This document shows positions 1-12,110 of a stretch of 64,000 nt of DNA, in pieces (the stretch's first letter is position 1; the number at the start of each line of letters is the position of its first letter). The DNA is from Pisaster brevispinus (taxonomy: Eukaryota > Echinodermata > Asteroidea > Forcipulatida > Asteriidae). The notes below the pieces were generated by a model. That model was given only the letters and a program-made list of their open reading frames with translations. It had not been told where the DNA came from and searched no databases. The DNA lies in the NCBI GenBank assembly GCA_023634235.1, contig JAMKCF010000171.1:1-64000 (forward strand), given 5' to 3'. The translations under genes were made by a program, and so were the position numbers.

Positions 1-360
1 ACCAATGTCACTCATGGTTACTGTTGGCCATGCTCACATTTTGGGAGTCAAAATGGAAGTAAAAATTTAAGGTAAGCATGTAAACGCCGTCGCCTGGGCC
101 AAATTTCAGAGCTGCTTAAGTGCAAAAAGTAGCTAAGAACAATAACATCATGCTTTCAAGAATAAGGTGACCAGCCAAAATAGCATTCCACATGTACCAT
201 TTATGACTGGTATCCTGCTTCTTTTTGCTTAGCAGAAAATCAAGCAGCTTTATTAAATTTGGCCCTGGAATTGGCACTACACTATACACTGTAGAACACA
301 AGGACATTGACACCCAGAATGGAGCAACCAAGATGATTGTGATAATGACATCAAGTGAAT
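1..360. repeat. Hairpin MITE-like repeat, split by another MITE
   Basis: The two sides (about 1-80 and 283-360) match a second copy at 9928-10100, which has the same opening sequence and the same far side with TTTTGGGAGT / ACTCCCAAAA in inverted orientation. In this copy the middle is replaced by the element at 96-265. Class unknown. Confidence 0.5.
96..265. mobile_element. GGGCCCAATTTCAT-type MITE, copy 1
   Basis: Starts GGGCCAAATTTCAGAGCTGC and ends with the inverted counterpart GCAGCTTTATTAAATTTGGCCC. The interior has the CTAAG / CTTAGCAGAAAA motifs of the clean copy at 23132-23307. Short, non-coding, with terminal inverted repeats: a non-autonomous DNA transposon. It sits inside another repeat. 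Confidence 0.7.
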
Positions 361-660
361 GGGTTTAGTGCTGTTTAAACCAAGTGTGGTCATCCCTAGT
401 TAGTTTACTCTCGTTGGTAAACTGAAACCGTCCCACTCGACATGGTTTAGTGGTGTTAAACCATGTGTGGTCGTCCCTAGTTAGTTTACCTCGTTGGTAA
501 ACTGAAACCGGCCCACTCGACATGGTTTAGTGGTGTTAAACCATGTGTGATCATCCCTAGTTAGTTTACTCTCGATGGTAAACTGAAACCATCCAACGTT
601 ACATGGTTTAGTGGTGTTAAACCATGTGTGTGTGATCGTCCCTAGTTAGTTTACACAAGC
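360..660. repeat. Tandem repeat, about 81-bp unit, four copies
   Basis: GGTTTAG recurs at 362, 443, 523 and 605. Each unit contains the near-palindrome ATGGTTTAGTGGTGTTAAAC and a second GGTAAACTGAAACC motif. No coding signal. Confidence 0.85.
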
Positions 661-851
661 TGACCTAGGCAAGGTTAGTTTTTAACAACCTGTCCAACAG
701 GACAGCAACAACACTTTAATTTGTTATGGTGTGACGTGGTTTAACTTACATTTCAGGTCAAAAACAATCCAAACACAAACATTTTCCCCACCCCCGATCC
801 TCTGTTTTGAAAAGTCCACACACAAAATTACACTCATTACTCTATTTAAAT

Positions 852-990
852 AATTTGGGTTTGAACAAAGAAAAATTGACTGGAGCGGGACTTGAACCAA
901 CGACCTCCGGATTAACGTACCGGCGCTCTACCAACTGAGCTATCCAGCCCTATGTTGGCAGTCTCCCTATTAGTCAATATCTTACTCTAT
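852..990 (-). mobile_element. SINE-A, tRNA-derived, partial copy
   Basis: On the minus strand this contains GCTCAGTTGGTAGAGC (D-arm/A box) and GGTTCAAGTCC (T-arm/B box), an anticodon-like GTTAA loop, then a TTTTTCTTTGTTCAAACCC tail. Related copies lie at 15003-15125, 60707-60962 and 61915-62175, so this is a dispersed SINE rather than a tRNA gene. Only about 40 bp of the upstream module seen in the longer copies is kept. Confidence 0.75.
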
Positions 991-1387
991 TTAAAGTCTG
1001 TTAAAAACCTTTTTAAAAAACGATTAAAAACCATACGTGTTTTTCTGTATACTTTTTGTAAGTGTTGGGTGAAAGGATTCTGATTTGGTCAAAATAACAA
1101 GCCACTAGATTTAATACTTGTTCATACTGAGTACTCAAACAGGTTTAAATTCCATACCATTTACATTGGAAACCTTTTCTTCTAAGCTGAACTACTTCTT
1201 GGGAGGTATGTTCTTAACATTTTTTCTTCATGTCTGCCCCACACCCCTGCATAATCTTGTTAATTAGTTTTAAAAATTGTGAATACGTCACTCGTTTTGC
1301 TTGATATGAATTTTTGAGTTGCAAGGTTACTCGTGCTACCTGTTGTCAGTCTGCTGCCCCCTATGGCTATCTCTTGACAGTCCATCT

Positions 1388-1594
1388 TTATGCCTGAGGT
1401 TCAGGCAAGGTGGTTCCCGGCTTTTCCTCCAACTGGTAGTACGGAGGCGGAACTGCGGGGTATTGGTTCCCACATAAGGCAAGCTGGGGCGCCAAGCTGG
1501 GGCGCCATGTTGGAGGGTGGAGCATGGTAGGCCTGCGGCGGTGAAATGGCATAGCCCTGCATCTGTTGGGGATGTCCAGGCTGCTGAATGTAGG
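1388..1594 (-). pseudogene. Last exon of a Pro/Gln-rich protein with a PPPYY tail, frame broken
   Basis: The acceptor CCTCTTCAG precedes 1594, and the exon reads AYIQQPGHPQQMQGYA... rich in Pro, Gln and Tyr. It is in phase with the exon at 2462-2545 (G|CC makes the Ala codon). The natural-looking end, containing YPAVPPPYYQLEEKP and a stop at 1388-1390, lies in another frame. The shift coincides with a perfect 13-bp tandem duplication (1481-1493 and 1494-1506); with one unit the two frames would join. PPxY motifs bind WW domains, and the tail resembles WBP2-like C-termini, but I cannot name the protein. With the duplication, translation ends early in an unrelated frame. Confidence 0.55.
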
Positions 1595-1659
1595 CTGAAG
1601 AGGGAAAAAGATGTTACGACTTGTCTGTCATTTGAGTATTCAATAAAGGGGCGGATTCC

Positions 1660-1745
1660 TCTTGCTCTTTAGTGCAAGACTGTTAATGCGGAGGTCTCAG
1701 GTTCAAGTCCGGCTCTAGTCAAGTTTTCTTTGTTCAACCCAAAAA
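1660..1745 (+). mobile_element. SINE-A fragment
   Basis: Contains TTAATGCGGAGGTCTCAGG, GTTCAAGTCCGGCTCTAGTC and a TTTTCTTTGTTCAACCC tail, which is the tRNA-like 3' half of SINE-A in plus orientation. The 5' part is unrecognisable. Confidence 0.6.
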
Positions 1746-2461
1746 CTATTGAAAACTTAACCAGTCAGTTTCATTTGTGGTTTATTGCTTGACTTGCAGG
1801 CTGAACACCAATTTGGTTGCCAGTGCTGAATATGCCTAAGGAGTTGAGATGGTTTCAGGAATGCTTAAGGAAGGCTTGATGAACTGTAGCCTTGATCAAG
1901 GCATGTCAGCTGCATGGAATGATTAAAGTCACATTTTGCCCCGCACACAGCACACCCCATGCTTGCTGCTCGGATACACTGTTACAGACATGTGCTTACG
2001 TACTGTATACATAAACTGTTTGTGGGTATATGAGCTTGTACATACAGTACAATGTGAATGACTATTCGTTATTGCGCCTTGATCCTTTTGTTCAAGGCGG
2101 AGCTAACTACACTAATGACTTTATTCTTATCAGTTCTGGTTTGACTTTGTAACTTTTTGCTGCGACACTAATCACAGGATGTAGCTTACACTGTGTACAT
2201 ATGGTCATGTTCATCAACACAAGATGAGCACACACTCATGGAGGTCAAAGGTTTGAGCCTGTGTGTGGCCATCATATAAAATGACCATGTGTACAATATT
2301 TGCCACATCCTGTGATTAAACAAAATGTTTGCAAGTTTGCCTCTTTCAAGAAACTCTGAAGCCCAAGGGAGGTCAATGGAAAATCCTGAAACCAGGAAAA
2401 AGCCTGAGAAATCACAGGCCTAGGTTTGGAATTCTTCAGCAACTCAATGGTTTGAGCTCAC

Positions 2462-2545
2462 CCTGCTGCATTGGCATGGCCTGGCCGTATGGTTGAGGAG
2501 AAGTCATGATAGTTCTATGCCTTCGTTCAGAACAAAGTGGTGAAC
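2462..2545 (-). pseudogene. Penultimate exon of the PPPYY-tail protein
   Basis: Bounded by an AG acceptor (TTTTGTGCAG) and a GT donor (GGGTGAGC). The open frame contains MTSPQPYGQAMPMQQ and joins in phase with 1388-1594. The composition is Pro/Gln-rich and probably disordered. No domain is recognisable, and the exons upstream on the minus strand could not be linked with confidence. It is called a pseudogene only because its partner exon is broken. Confidence 0.45.
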
Positions 2546-2699
2546 CTGCACAAAATGATAAAACTGTCAGTACCGGGTCAAAATAAACAGATAGAAAATA
2601 AGTTCCAATGCCAGAATCCTGTCCTTTTCTTCTTAAACATGAATTTACAAATTTATTCAATGATTACAAATATTTACACATAAACTATGACTTAAAATA

Positions 2700-4940
2700 A
2701 TAGCTCAAAAGAAACTTTAGCAAAAGTTAATTCACCCTCGTTTCTTATTTCTACTTTCTCACAGTTGCTTGGCTCTAGTAGTTACATGAACTGAGCCGCG
2801 GTTACTTGGAGCTTTCCACGCAACTTAATAAGGTTGTCTCTGCAACCCATACAGTACATAAAACTACTCTCGGTTTTTAACGTTCGTGTTTGTACTGGCT
2901 GGCACCTCGCAACATTCATACATAAACTTAATTGTTCATTTAAAAAAATGATACTCTGCCGATAACTGTAATTGGTTTGGGGAGTAGACTACGAGTTGTG
3001 CTCTCTGTCTTGGAGCCTGCTCTTTCTCTGCCTAGCACACTCAGTCTGGCAATGACGGCTCTCCAGTCCGTTTAACAGTCTTTAGCCCGTCTCTCGGTAG
3101 GTATCTGTCCTCTCTTCCGTCAAACTCTCCCGTTATCAACGGCCATCTATAAGTTAAAGTAACCAACCCAAACTATCGAAACATTGGAAATACATGATTT
3201 GGTTGCACAGCAAAAGATAATTACTTTGAATAATACATCTTTCAATGCACTTCCACATTTCTTTGGTATTGATTCAACATACAATTTTATCTGTAGCAAT
3301 TCAGCAATTCAGCAATTCAGCAATTCTGCAATTCCGCATCTCTTTGAGCTTACGCAAATTTAGTTCACAAATTAATCAATGCAGGTTCCCTTACAAAAAT
3401 TAAGAGTAAAGGGTCAGAACTTACGGATTTCCAATGCGACGTCCGTCACTATAAAGTTGTGCTGGTTGGGTCGTGCTGCCTCCATACATGTGTACTATAC
3501 GGCCAGTATGCCGCATGCAGATTTTGATTTGCCCCAGTTGCAGTATCTACTGGGCAAAGGCTTTGACATCTGTAATCTGTGTCAACTGACACAAAAATCT
3601 ACTGTCAGATGGTCAGTGGCTAGCAGTCCCTCTCACAACCTCTCACTCTTAGATTTTGGTTCACACTGAAACTCACATTTCATCTACATACTGTAACTCC
3701 CTCGCTGGTTTTCACTCATTCTTTGTACTGAACCGCACCCCTCTTATATAATCTAACTCATTATTGGACTGTTTCCTTCTACACTAATTATGCTACAATA
3801 AGGAGACAATTACAAACTAGGTTCTGCAGCCCAGATAGAACTGCTACTTTATTGTTACTTCCATCCTCTTAGTAATTCTAGGTTAACCCCTATAAACTTT
3901 ATACAGTACCTATCCAAAGAACTACACTATAGAACCAAAGTAAGTGCAGATATACAATGTACAACAAAAGAATGTGTTTTACTAAAAGTCACATGCAAAC
4001 AAAGAGGTACATTGGAAGTCCATGGCCTGATCACATTCCACTTGGGAGTCAGAACTAGTTGGGAAAATATACAAATAAGGTTGCTCTATTTAGTTCAAAA
4101 GGTAAGATGTACTTTGGACTAACTCATTTTGTCCACGGGTAAGTGAAAATAAAAGCAAAATGTAATATGCATTGTGACAAAAACAAACATCCTTGTCATT
4201 CAAAAATACAAGATGAAAATGACTGAACTAGTTATTCAATCATTCATTTTAACAGTATTTAATACAGGATTGTTAAGGATTAAAAACATCATTGTTTAGT
4301 CTGAAAGCTTACTAAATATGTAAGAACCATTTTTGTATTGTTTTATATAACTCTGAAATGAAGTCATATTCCACAAAACTGTAACTGAAAACCTAAAATT
4401 AGTGACAATATTATGTTCACATGCTGAAATTTGTGCCTGAAGTTAGTGTTGATTGTTATGGCACATCAAGATCAAAACTATATTTACTATGGACTGTGCA
4501 AGTCTCACGCGTATACAAACTCTGGGACCTGTTTAATGTGCAAAAGTTTGTTTCTTTTACGCATTAAGGCAATGTACGATGGGCCAAAGCAGTCCCAAAA
4601 ATGTTTGAATATACGCCAGACTTGCAGGGTCTATTAACCAATTCAAGTTGTATGACATGTATGTTGGCCAAATTTTTCCCATCTGGCATATGGTGGAAGG
4701 TTTATTTGACCCGGAAAAATGTCGGAGCGCTCTCAAGTTAATATCCACCGGAGCATTCCATGCTCATAAATTCCATTTTTCAGGGGTTATTGTCAAAAAT
4801 TCATGGGACTGCTTAATGGGTAATCTGCTTTTACAACCCATTAAAACCATACATTTCATTGACACCAGATGCACAGAATTCTGTGGTAAAGAAGTTTCAA
4901 AAAATAAGACCAAGACTTGTGAACACAAAAATTTCAAAAA
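2700..4940. other. No gene recognised
   Basis: AT-rich DNA with short unrelated reading frames. A short decayed tandem run of CAATTCAG lies at about 3297-3337. From about 4640 the text grades into degenerate satellite. Confidence 0.6.
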
Positions 4941-4949
4941 TTTGGGAAC

Positions 4950-7900
4950 CAAATCTTGAAATTTTGACCATGCTGGCATGGTTTATTTTGTTGGTTCTTC
5001 GTACCCAAAACTAAACTTACAAAATTCTGATATATCTCAAAATATGCATTGTTTTTCCAGTATGCACCAGATAACTGTCTTCAGGATCTGTTCTGTATCA
5101 TTTGGAATAAAAAAATGGCCAAAAACATTTCAAACCGAAATTTTGAAATTTTGACCATGCCGGTATGGTTGATTTTTGGGTTCTTAGGACCCAAAACTAT
5201 ACTCACAAAATTCCTGAAATATCTCAAACTAAGCATTTTTTCCAGTCTGCACCAGTAAACTGACTTCAGGAGTCTGCGCTCTATCATTTGAAACCATAAA
5301 ATTGCAAAACAAATTGACCAAAAATCTTGATGATTTTTGGGGTTTTGGGATCCATAACTAAACTCACAAAATTCTCAATATCTGAAAAATTATGCATCAT
5401 TTTAATAGTCTGCACCAGTAACTTTTCTTCAGGAGTCCGTTCTTTATCAATTAAAACCATAAAATTGCCAAACAAAATTTGACCAAAAATCTTGAAACTT
5501 TGACCAGCCGGCATGGTCGATTTTTTGGTTTTTCGGACCATAACTATACTCACAAAATTATCATTATCTGACAAACTATGCATCATTTTTCCAGATTGCA
5601 CCAGTAAACGGTCTTCAGGAGTCCGTGCTCTATCAATTGAAACCATAAAATTGCCAAAAGATTTTTGACCCAAAATCTTGAAATTGTGACCATGCCGGCA
5701 TGGTCGATTTTTTGGTTTTTCGGACCCATAACTAAACTCACAAAATTCCTGATACATCTCATACTTTGAGTTATTTTTCCAGTCTGCACCAGTAAACTGT
5801 CTTCAGGAGTCCGTGATCAATCATTTATAACAATAAAATTGCCAAAAAATTGTCAACCCAAAGCTTGAAATTTTGACCATGCCGGCATGGTCGGTTTTTT
5901 GGTTTTTCGGACCCATAACTAAACTCACAAAATTCTCAATATCTGACAAACTATGCATCATTTTTATAGTCTGCACCAGTAAACTGTCTTCTGGAGTCCG
6001 TGCTCTATCATTTGAAACCATAAAATTCGCAAAGAATTTTGATCTCAAATCATGAAAATTTGACCATGCCGGCATGGTTGATTTTTTGGTTTTTCGGACC
6101 CATAACTAAACTCACAAAATTCTTCTTATCTGACAAACTATGCATCATTTTTCGAGATTGCACCAGTAAACGGTCTTCAGGAGTCAGTGCTCTATCATTT
6201 GAAACCATAAAACTGCCCAAAAGATTTTTGACCCAAAATCTTGAAACTTTGACCATGCCGGCATGGTCGATTTTTTGGTTTTTCGGACCCATAACTAAAC
6301 TCATAAAATTCTCATTATCTGACAAACTATACAACATTTTTCCAGATTGCACCAGTAAACGGTCTTCAGGAGTCCGTGCTCTATCATTTGAAACCATAAA
6401 ATTGCCAAATTACTTTTGACCCAAAATCTTGAAATTTTGACCATGCCAGCATGGTCTATTTTTTGGTTTTTCGGACCCATAACTAAACTCACAAAATTCT
6501 CATCATCTGACAAACTATGCATCATTTTTATGTCTGCACCAGTAAACTATCTTCTGGAGTCTGTGCTCTATCATTTGAAACCATAAAATTGCCAAACAAA
6601 ATTTGACAAAAAATCTTGAAATTTTGACCATGCCGGCATGGTGAATTTTTTGGTTTTTCGGACACATAACTAAACTCACAAAATTCTCAATATCTGACAA
6701 ACTATGCATCTTTTTTCCAGTCATCACCAGTTAACTGTCTTCTGGAGTCCGTGCTCTATCATTTGAAACCATAAAATTCGCAAAAAATTTTGACCTCAAA
6801 TCATGAAAATTTGACCATGCCGGCATGGTCGATTTGGGGGTTTTTCAGACCCATAACTAAACTCACAAATTTCTCATCATCTAACAAACTATGCATCATT
6901 TTTATAGTCTGCACCAGTAAACTGTCTTCAGGAGTCTGTGCTCTATCATTTGAAACCATAAAATTGCCAAAAGAATTTTGACCCAAAAACTTGAAATTGT
7001 GACCATGCCGGCATGGTCGATTTTTTGGTTTTTCGGACCGATAACTAAACTCACAAAATTCCTGATACATCTCATACTTTGAGTTATTTTTCCAGTCTGC
7101 ACAGGTAAACTGTCTTCAGGAGTCCGTTCTATATCATTTAAAACCGCAAAATTGCCAAAAAATTGTCAACCCAAATTTCGACCATGCCGGCATGGTCAAT
7201 TTTTTGGTTTTTCGGACCGATAACTAAACTCACAAAATTCCTGATACATCTCATACTATAAATTATTTTTCCAGTCTGAACCAGTAAACTGTCTTCAGAA
7301 GTCTGTTCTATATCATTTAAAATCATAAAAATTGACCCAAATCTTGAAATTTTGACCATGCAGGCATGGTCGATTTTTCGGACCCATAACTAAACTCACA
7401 AAATTCTCGATTCATCCCATTCTATGATTTATTTTTCCAGTCTGCACGAGTAACCTGTCTTCAGGAGTCCGTTCTGTATCATTTGAAACTATAAAATTGC
7501 CCAAAATTTGTTGAACCAAAATCTTGAAATTTTGACCAGGCCGGCATGGTTGATTTTTTGGTTTTTCGGACCCACAACTAAATTCAAAAATATTTCATTA
7601 TCTGATAAACTATGCATCATTTTTCCAGTCTGTACCAGTAAACTGTCTTCTGGAGTCCGTGCTCTATCATTTGAAACCATAAAATTGCCAAAAGATTTTT
7701 GACCAAAAATCTTGATGCATTTTAGGGTTTTGGGACCCATAACTCACAAAATTCTCAATATCTGAAAAATTATGCATCATTTTAATAGTCTGCACCAGTA
7801 AATTGTCTTCAGGAGTCTATTCTGTATCATTTAAAACCAGCAAATTGCCCAAAAATCTTCAACCCAAATCTTGAAATTTTGACCATGCTGGTATTGTCGA

Positions 7901-8615
7901 TATTTTTGTTCTTCAGACCCAAAACTTAACTCACAAAATTCCCGATACATCCCATTCTATGATTAATTTTTCCAGTCTGCACCAGTAACCTGTCTTCAGG
8001 AGTCCGTTCTGTATCATTTGAAACTATAAATTTGCCAAAGAAATTTCAACCCAAACCTAGAAATTTGAACCATGCCGGCATGGTCGATTTTTTGACCAAA
8101 AATCTTGATGATTTTTAGGGTTTTGGGACCCATAACTAAACTCACAAAATTCCCGATACATCCCATTCTATGATTAATTTTCCAGTCTGGACCAGTAAAC
8201 TGTCTTCAGGAGTCCGTCTGTATCATTTGAAACTATAAAATTGGCAAAAAAATTTCGACCCAAATCTAGAAATTTGAACCATGCCGGCATGGTCGATTTT
8301 TTGGTTTTTCGGACCCATAACTAAACTCACAAAATTCCTGATACATCTCAAACTATGAGTTATTTTTACAATCTTGAAATTTTGACCATCGCCGGTATTG
8401 TCAATATTTTTGTTTTTCGGACCCAAAACTTAACTCACACAATTCCCGGTACATCTCATTCCATGAAGTATTTTTCCAGTCTGCACCAGTAAACTGTCTT
8501 CAGGAGTCCGTTCTGTATCATTTGAAACCATAAAATTGCAAAAAAAATTTGGCCCAAATCTTGGAATTTTGACCATGCCGGTAATGTCGATATTTTGTTG
8601 TTCTTCGGACCAGGG
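4950..8615. repeat. Satellite array, about 188-bp monomer, roughly 19-20 units
   Basis: The 18-bp palindrome GACCATGCCGGCATGGTC or close variants recurs at 5875, 6062, 6251, 6439, 6626, 6813 and 7001, spacing 187-189. Other constant blocks are TTTTTGGTTTTTCGGACCCA, ACTAAACTCACAAAATTC, TCTGCACCAGTAAACTGTCT and ATCATTTGAAACCATAAAAT. Outer units are more diverged and some are shortened. Short frames crossing units are by-products of the repeat. Confidence 0.95.
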
Positions 8616-8689
8616 TCACAGTGGTGAGAGGTGAGTGCTTCATGCACACGCCACCCATGCCATCCAAAGTCATACACATTAAATCAATA

Positions 8690-8810
8690 CGCAAGTTGGA
8701 ACACAGGGCCCTTTCAATTCTCACAAGATTTGGGGATGCAAAAGCAAAGGCCCTTTATAGTTCTGGCAACAAGTACTTTCAGGACCCCTTGGAAAGACAA
8801 CTGAAGTGAT
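8690..8810. repeat. Dispersed repeat shared with 62270-62345
   Basis: The segment around TTTGGGGATGCAAAAGCAAA, GTTCTGGCAACAAGTACTTT and CAGGACCCCTTGGAAAGA is found inverted near 62270-62345. It lies just past the satellite. Function unknown. Confidence 0.6.
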
Positions 8811-8942
8811 ATTTGGAATGAGTATAGACACACTAGTTCATTTGGGGTAAATTGGAGCAAATCCATTAAAGATCAACTTGAACAAAATTAACATTGTTGT
8901 TCTGTTGTCACAGAAAGATAAAACAAAAGATTAGATTTTTAC

Positions 8943-9043
8943 CTGCTTCCTGATTAAGCCAGCCATGAACTTCTTGATGGGTTTGATGAACTGAGCCTCC
9001 GATATGAGAGCTGTCTGGACATCTGCTCTGTCATCTTGACATC
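8943..9043 (-). pseudogene. Exon of an unidentified helical protein
   Basis: Flanked by a good acceptor (TTCCCCTTCAG) and donor (CAG|GTAAAA). One frame reads DVQTALISEAQFIKPIKKF and continues MAGLIRKQ, amphipathic and plausibly coding. It probably belongs with the exon at 10807-11035, but the phases do not match, so either an exon is missing or the reading frame is damaged. I do not recognise the family. Confidence 0.4.
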
Positions 9044-9927
9044 CTGAAGGGGAAAAAGACCTCTTGAAAATATAAATCTTTCTAGCTTCCAACCAACAAT
9101 CTGGCTGAGCATCAATGTCAACTTTTAAGCTTATTGCAGACGCGAAGCTGCCAATATTTGCATGTTGCAATCAGGGAGATTTTGTACAAGAATCAAAGAG
9201 ATATTTGGAATTACATTCAACAAAATAGGGACAAAGTTTTTTAATGATCAGGGAGAATTTCACAAATGTTCATCACAACATAGAAAGATTGGTTTATTTT
9301 CAGGGAACTTCCTGCAGAGTCATGGAGAGTCGACAGCTTTTAAAGATGCTCAGGAACAGATTTCATGGTGTCACTTTAACACAAATTTGTGCCCTTACAG
9401 TGCACTGTAAAATGCTTATTTCTTTTGGCTGCAAGCACAAAAATCTATCGAGAGGAGTGCCATTAGCCCTTTTGAGATATGGCAGTCATTTTACGAGTGT
9501 ACTGTTTTGTTTGGGTGTAAGCAGACAGATCCATCCAAACTAAATGGTGCCCTAGTAATGTGTCCACCATATCTCTAAAAAGCTTATGATTTACAATTAG
9601 ACCAGAGGCCAGAGCGCACAGTAAACTGGTGTGGTCATGCCATGGGCAGTGCTGGTCTTTCAGCTACAGCGATTGCAGGTTTCCAGTGCATACAAGGAGA
9701 AGACCAGGTTGCCCTCAAAACAGTTGGGTCAACAACTTGACACAGCGGAGTGATCTTTCAGTTGCTGAACTAAAAGGACGCTGGGTTGCGCAGAATTGAA
9801 ATAAAAAACTATCAACAGAGCTAATTCACAGAAGTGGGCGCCTACAGGCCAGACAACAACTCTTGGCAGTGTGATGTGATGAGAGACAAAGGACGAACCC
9901 TGTAAACATTCTCTACTGACCCCTTGC

Positions 9928-10100
9928 ACCAATGTCACCTGCAGCTACTGTCGGCCATGCTCACCATTTTGGGAGTCAAAATGCACGTCCAAATTGTAGT
10001 AAGTGTGCCTTAAATGCACACTACACTGTATAAACATACAGGGACTCCCAAAATGGCACAAGCAAGATGATTTTTATGACGTCTGGTGAATTGGGTCAAT
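9928..10100. repeat. Hairpin MITE-like repeat, uninterrupted copy
   Basis: Begins CACCAATGTCACCTGCAGC, has CCATTTTGGGAGTCAAAATG on one side and the inverted GGGACTCCCAAAATGGC on the other. Matches 1-360 without the inserted MITE. Confidence 0.55.
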
Positions 10101-10119
10101 TTGACTGTCTGTAAAATAC

Positions 10120-10470
10120 CACTAAAACTAAGGGTGACAGAGAGGGCTACGGAAAAAATAATGAAAGGAGTAACAATGAAAGACAGGGTGACAAATGAGG
10201 ACTTAAGAATGAAATCAAGAGTGCAGAATATTATTAAGACCATTAAATAAAAGAAGTGGAGAGGGGCAGGTCACCAAACAAGGAGGTATGACAACAGCTG
10301 GACATGCTAAACAACCAAATGGACTCCAGAAACCAAACCTGAAAAAGAGGGGGATAAAAACAGAAGATGGAGGGATGAACTAGAAACATGTAAGGGCATC
10401 GCATGTCAACAGACGCTCAGGATAGAGTGACATGGAGAATTGGTGAAGAGGCTTTCCTCCTGCAGTGAAA
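10120..10470 (+). mobile_element. Non-LTR retrotransposon 3' end, decayed
   Basis: Interrupted frames contain VTNEDLRMKSRVQNIIKTIK, then a KNRRWRDELE block and DRVTWRIGEEAFLLQ followed by a stop. This matches the usual end of many reverse-transcriptase ORFs (VTNEEVL..R, RPKRRWRDDL, AQDR..W..L.EAF). Frames shift between blocks. A (GAAA)n run at about 10478-10500 follows. Confidence 0.6.
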
Positions 10471-10806
10471 TAGGCTAGAAAGAAAGAAAGAAAGAAAAGA
10501 AAACACCACTGCGTAGCTCGAGAGTAGCTAAACATTTTTCTTTTGTTGGTGTGTTTTTATTGAAGAAGGGGGGAGGGGAGGGCTGAATTGCTCGCCATCA
10601 AATTGCTGTGATGAAGAAGCCATTTTTTTATCAACCAATATTCTTTAAACTCTGAATTTTGTTTCTGGTAACCAAACAGTTCAAAAACGGTTACACTAAT
10701 ACAAAAGTAACTGTAAGCACACAGACTTAATTGCGTGGTTGCAGGCCTCCTTTTTAGGAAGGGGTCTTCCACTTTTTAGTAAAGTTCTTTACATTCAAAT
10801 CTTTAC

Positions 10807-11035
10807 CTGCAAGCCTTTAGCTTCTTGGATCACGTCCACTTTCTGCCACTGTGTCGGCACTACCAACTGCTCCATCTTGAGTACAAACTCAGCAATACTG
10901 GCCTCAACCTTGGCAAAGGCTGCGCTGATCAATGCCAGAAGGACCTGCCCCTGGGTGTTTGGTGTCTGACCTGTCTCTGCGGGGTCGGTGGTCGGTGGAT
11001 TCGCAGGAGGGTGCTGTACTTGGTCCGCAGGGCAT
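10807..11035 (-). pseudogene. Exon of an unidentified protein, frameshifted
   Basis: Acceptor ATTTGATTTAG and donor CAG|GTAAAG bound 229 bp. It starts ALRTKYSTLL in one frame, then the coding-like text moves to another frame that includes VLLALISAAFAKVEASIAEF, VLKMEQLVVPTQWQKVDVIQ and EAKGLQ. The sequence suggests an alpha-helical protein. The frame change inside the exon argues for a decayed copy or a sequencing error. Family not recognised; probable partner exon 8943-9043. Confidence 0.45.
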
Positions 11036-11439
11036 CTAAATCAAATCACCCAGGGGGAGGTAAAGATTAGAATAGATTAGATTCAAACCTTGTTATCCCT
11101 CAAAGGAAACAAAAATGGCCTTGAAAAATAGCAGTTTACATAAGCAATACAGCCGACAAGTAACAAAAGGGACAACAAGTACAAAAAATACTTTTACATA
11201 TTTAAACGCAAACATATTATTAGTACAAGTTTTACATAAAGGATCAGAGTCAGCCACATGACGGCCCATCGCTCCAGCCACTCATCGCACCATTTGATGA
11301 GCTGCCATATTACAGTGTTGAGATCCATCTTTGTTAAAAATGAGTACTTCTGTAGTTCGTTTGGAATTTCGCATGTGGTGGAATATCAGTACTTAAATAA
11401 CAATTGACAAACTACGACAGAACCTAAATTCAAAATTTA

Positions 11440-11530
11440 CAGTGGGCCGCTGGCCCGAGACCAGTGATATTTGAGCCGGCCAGTAAACTAATGACCAGAC
11501 AAGTCCAGTGTGGTCTAGTGTTTTGAAATT
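11440..11530. mobile_element. Fragment of the CAGGGCTCGAATTT-type MITE
   Basis: Contains GCTGGCCCGAGACCAGTGAT and GGCCAGTAAACTAATGACCA, which match the interior of the clean element at 27485-27829. Ends are not preserved. Confidence 0.55.
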
Positions 11531-11754
11531 GAACAATAATACCTCATAATGGAGACTTATAAATGTAAAAAGAAAGGTTGAATTTGAGTCGGGTGAATAT
11601 CTTTCAATTTTGATGAGTATACTCACAGATACGAATGAGGTAAATCTTTTCTTAGTGCTTCTTTAAATAAAAAGATGTTAAAATTCAACATCTTTCTATT
11701 TAATAGTGTATGGTCTTTTCTCATTTTGATCTTTTTCTGCACACTGGGTAAAGG

Positions 11755-12110
11755 TGCAGATGTTTGAGATATATTGAGAAATTTGTGAGTTTTATTTTTT
11801 GGTCTGAAAAACCAATAAAATCAACCATGCAGTGTCAAAATTTCATAATTTTGGGGCAATTTTATGGTTTCAAATGATACAGAACAGACTACTGAAGACT
11901 TGAGCGGACTGGGTAAATTAGCAATAGTTTGAGATATATTGAGAAATTTGTGAGTTTTATTTTTTGGTCTGAAAAACCAACAAAATCGACCATGCTGTCA
12001 TGGTCAAAATTTCAAGATTGGGTCAAAAATTTGGCAGAATTATGGTTTCAAATGATACTGAACAGACTACTGGAAAAAGATTACTCATGGAGACTGGATA
12101 AATTAGCCAT
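11755..12110. repeat. Two satellite units in inverted orientation
   Basis: GAGATATATTGAGAAATTTG, GTGAGTTTTATTTTTTGGTC, AAAATCGACCATGCTGTCAT and TATGGTTTCAAATGATACTG are the reverse complement of the monomer at 4950-8615. Two units of about 175 bp lie head to tail. Confidence 0.85.

Noticed and set aside
880..950. tRNA gene on the minus strand
   Set aside because: The same tRNA-like sequence with conserved non-tRNA flanks occurs four more times; anticodon stem mismatches and the common tail mark it as a SINE.
5284..7740. Multiple overlapping frames with FVSLVMGPKNQKIDHAGMVK-like text
   Set aside because: They recur with the 188-bp satellite unit on both strands and break at unit ends.
4950..8615. 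CRISPR array
   Set aside because: Repeats are 188 bp with no spacer-repeat alternation, and the DNA is animal.
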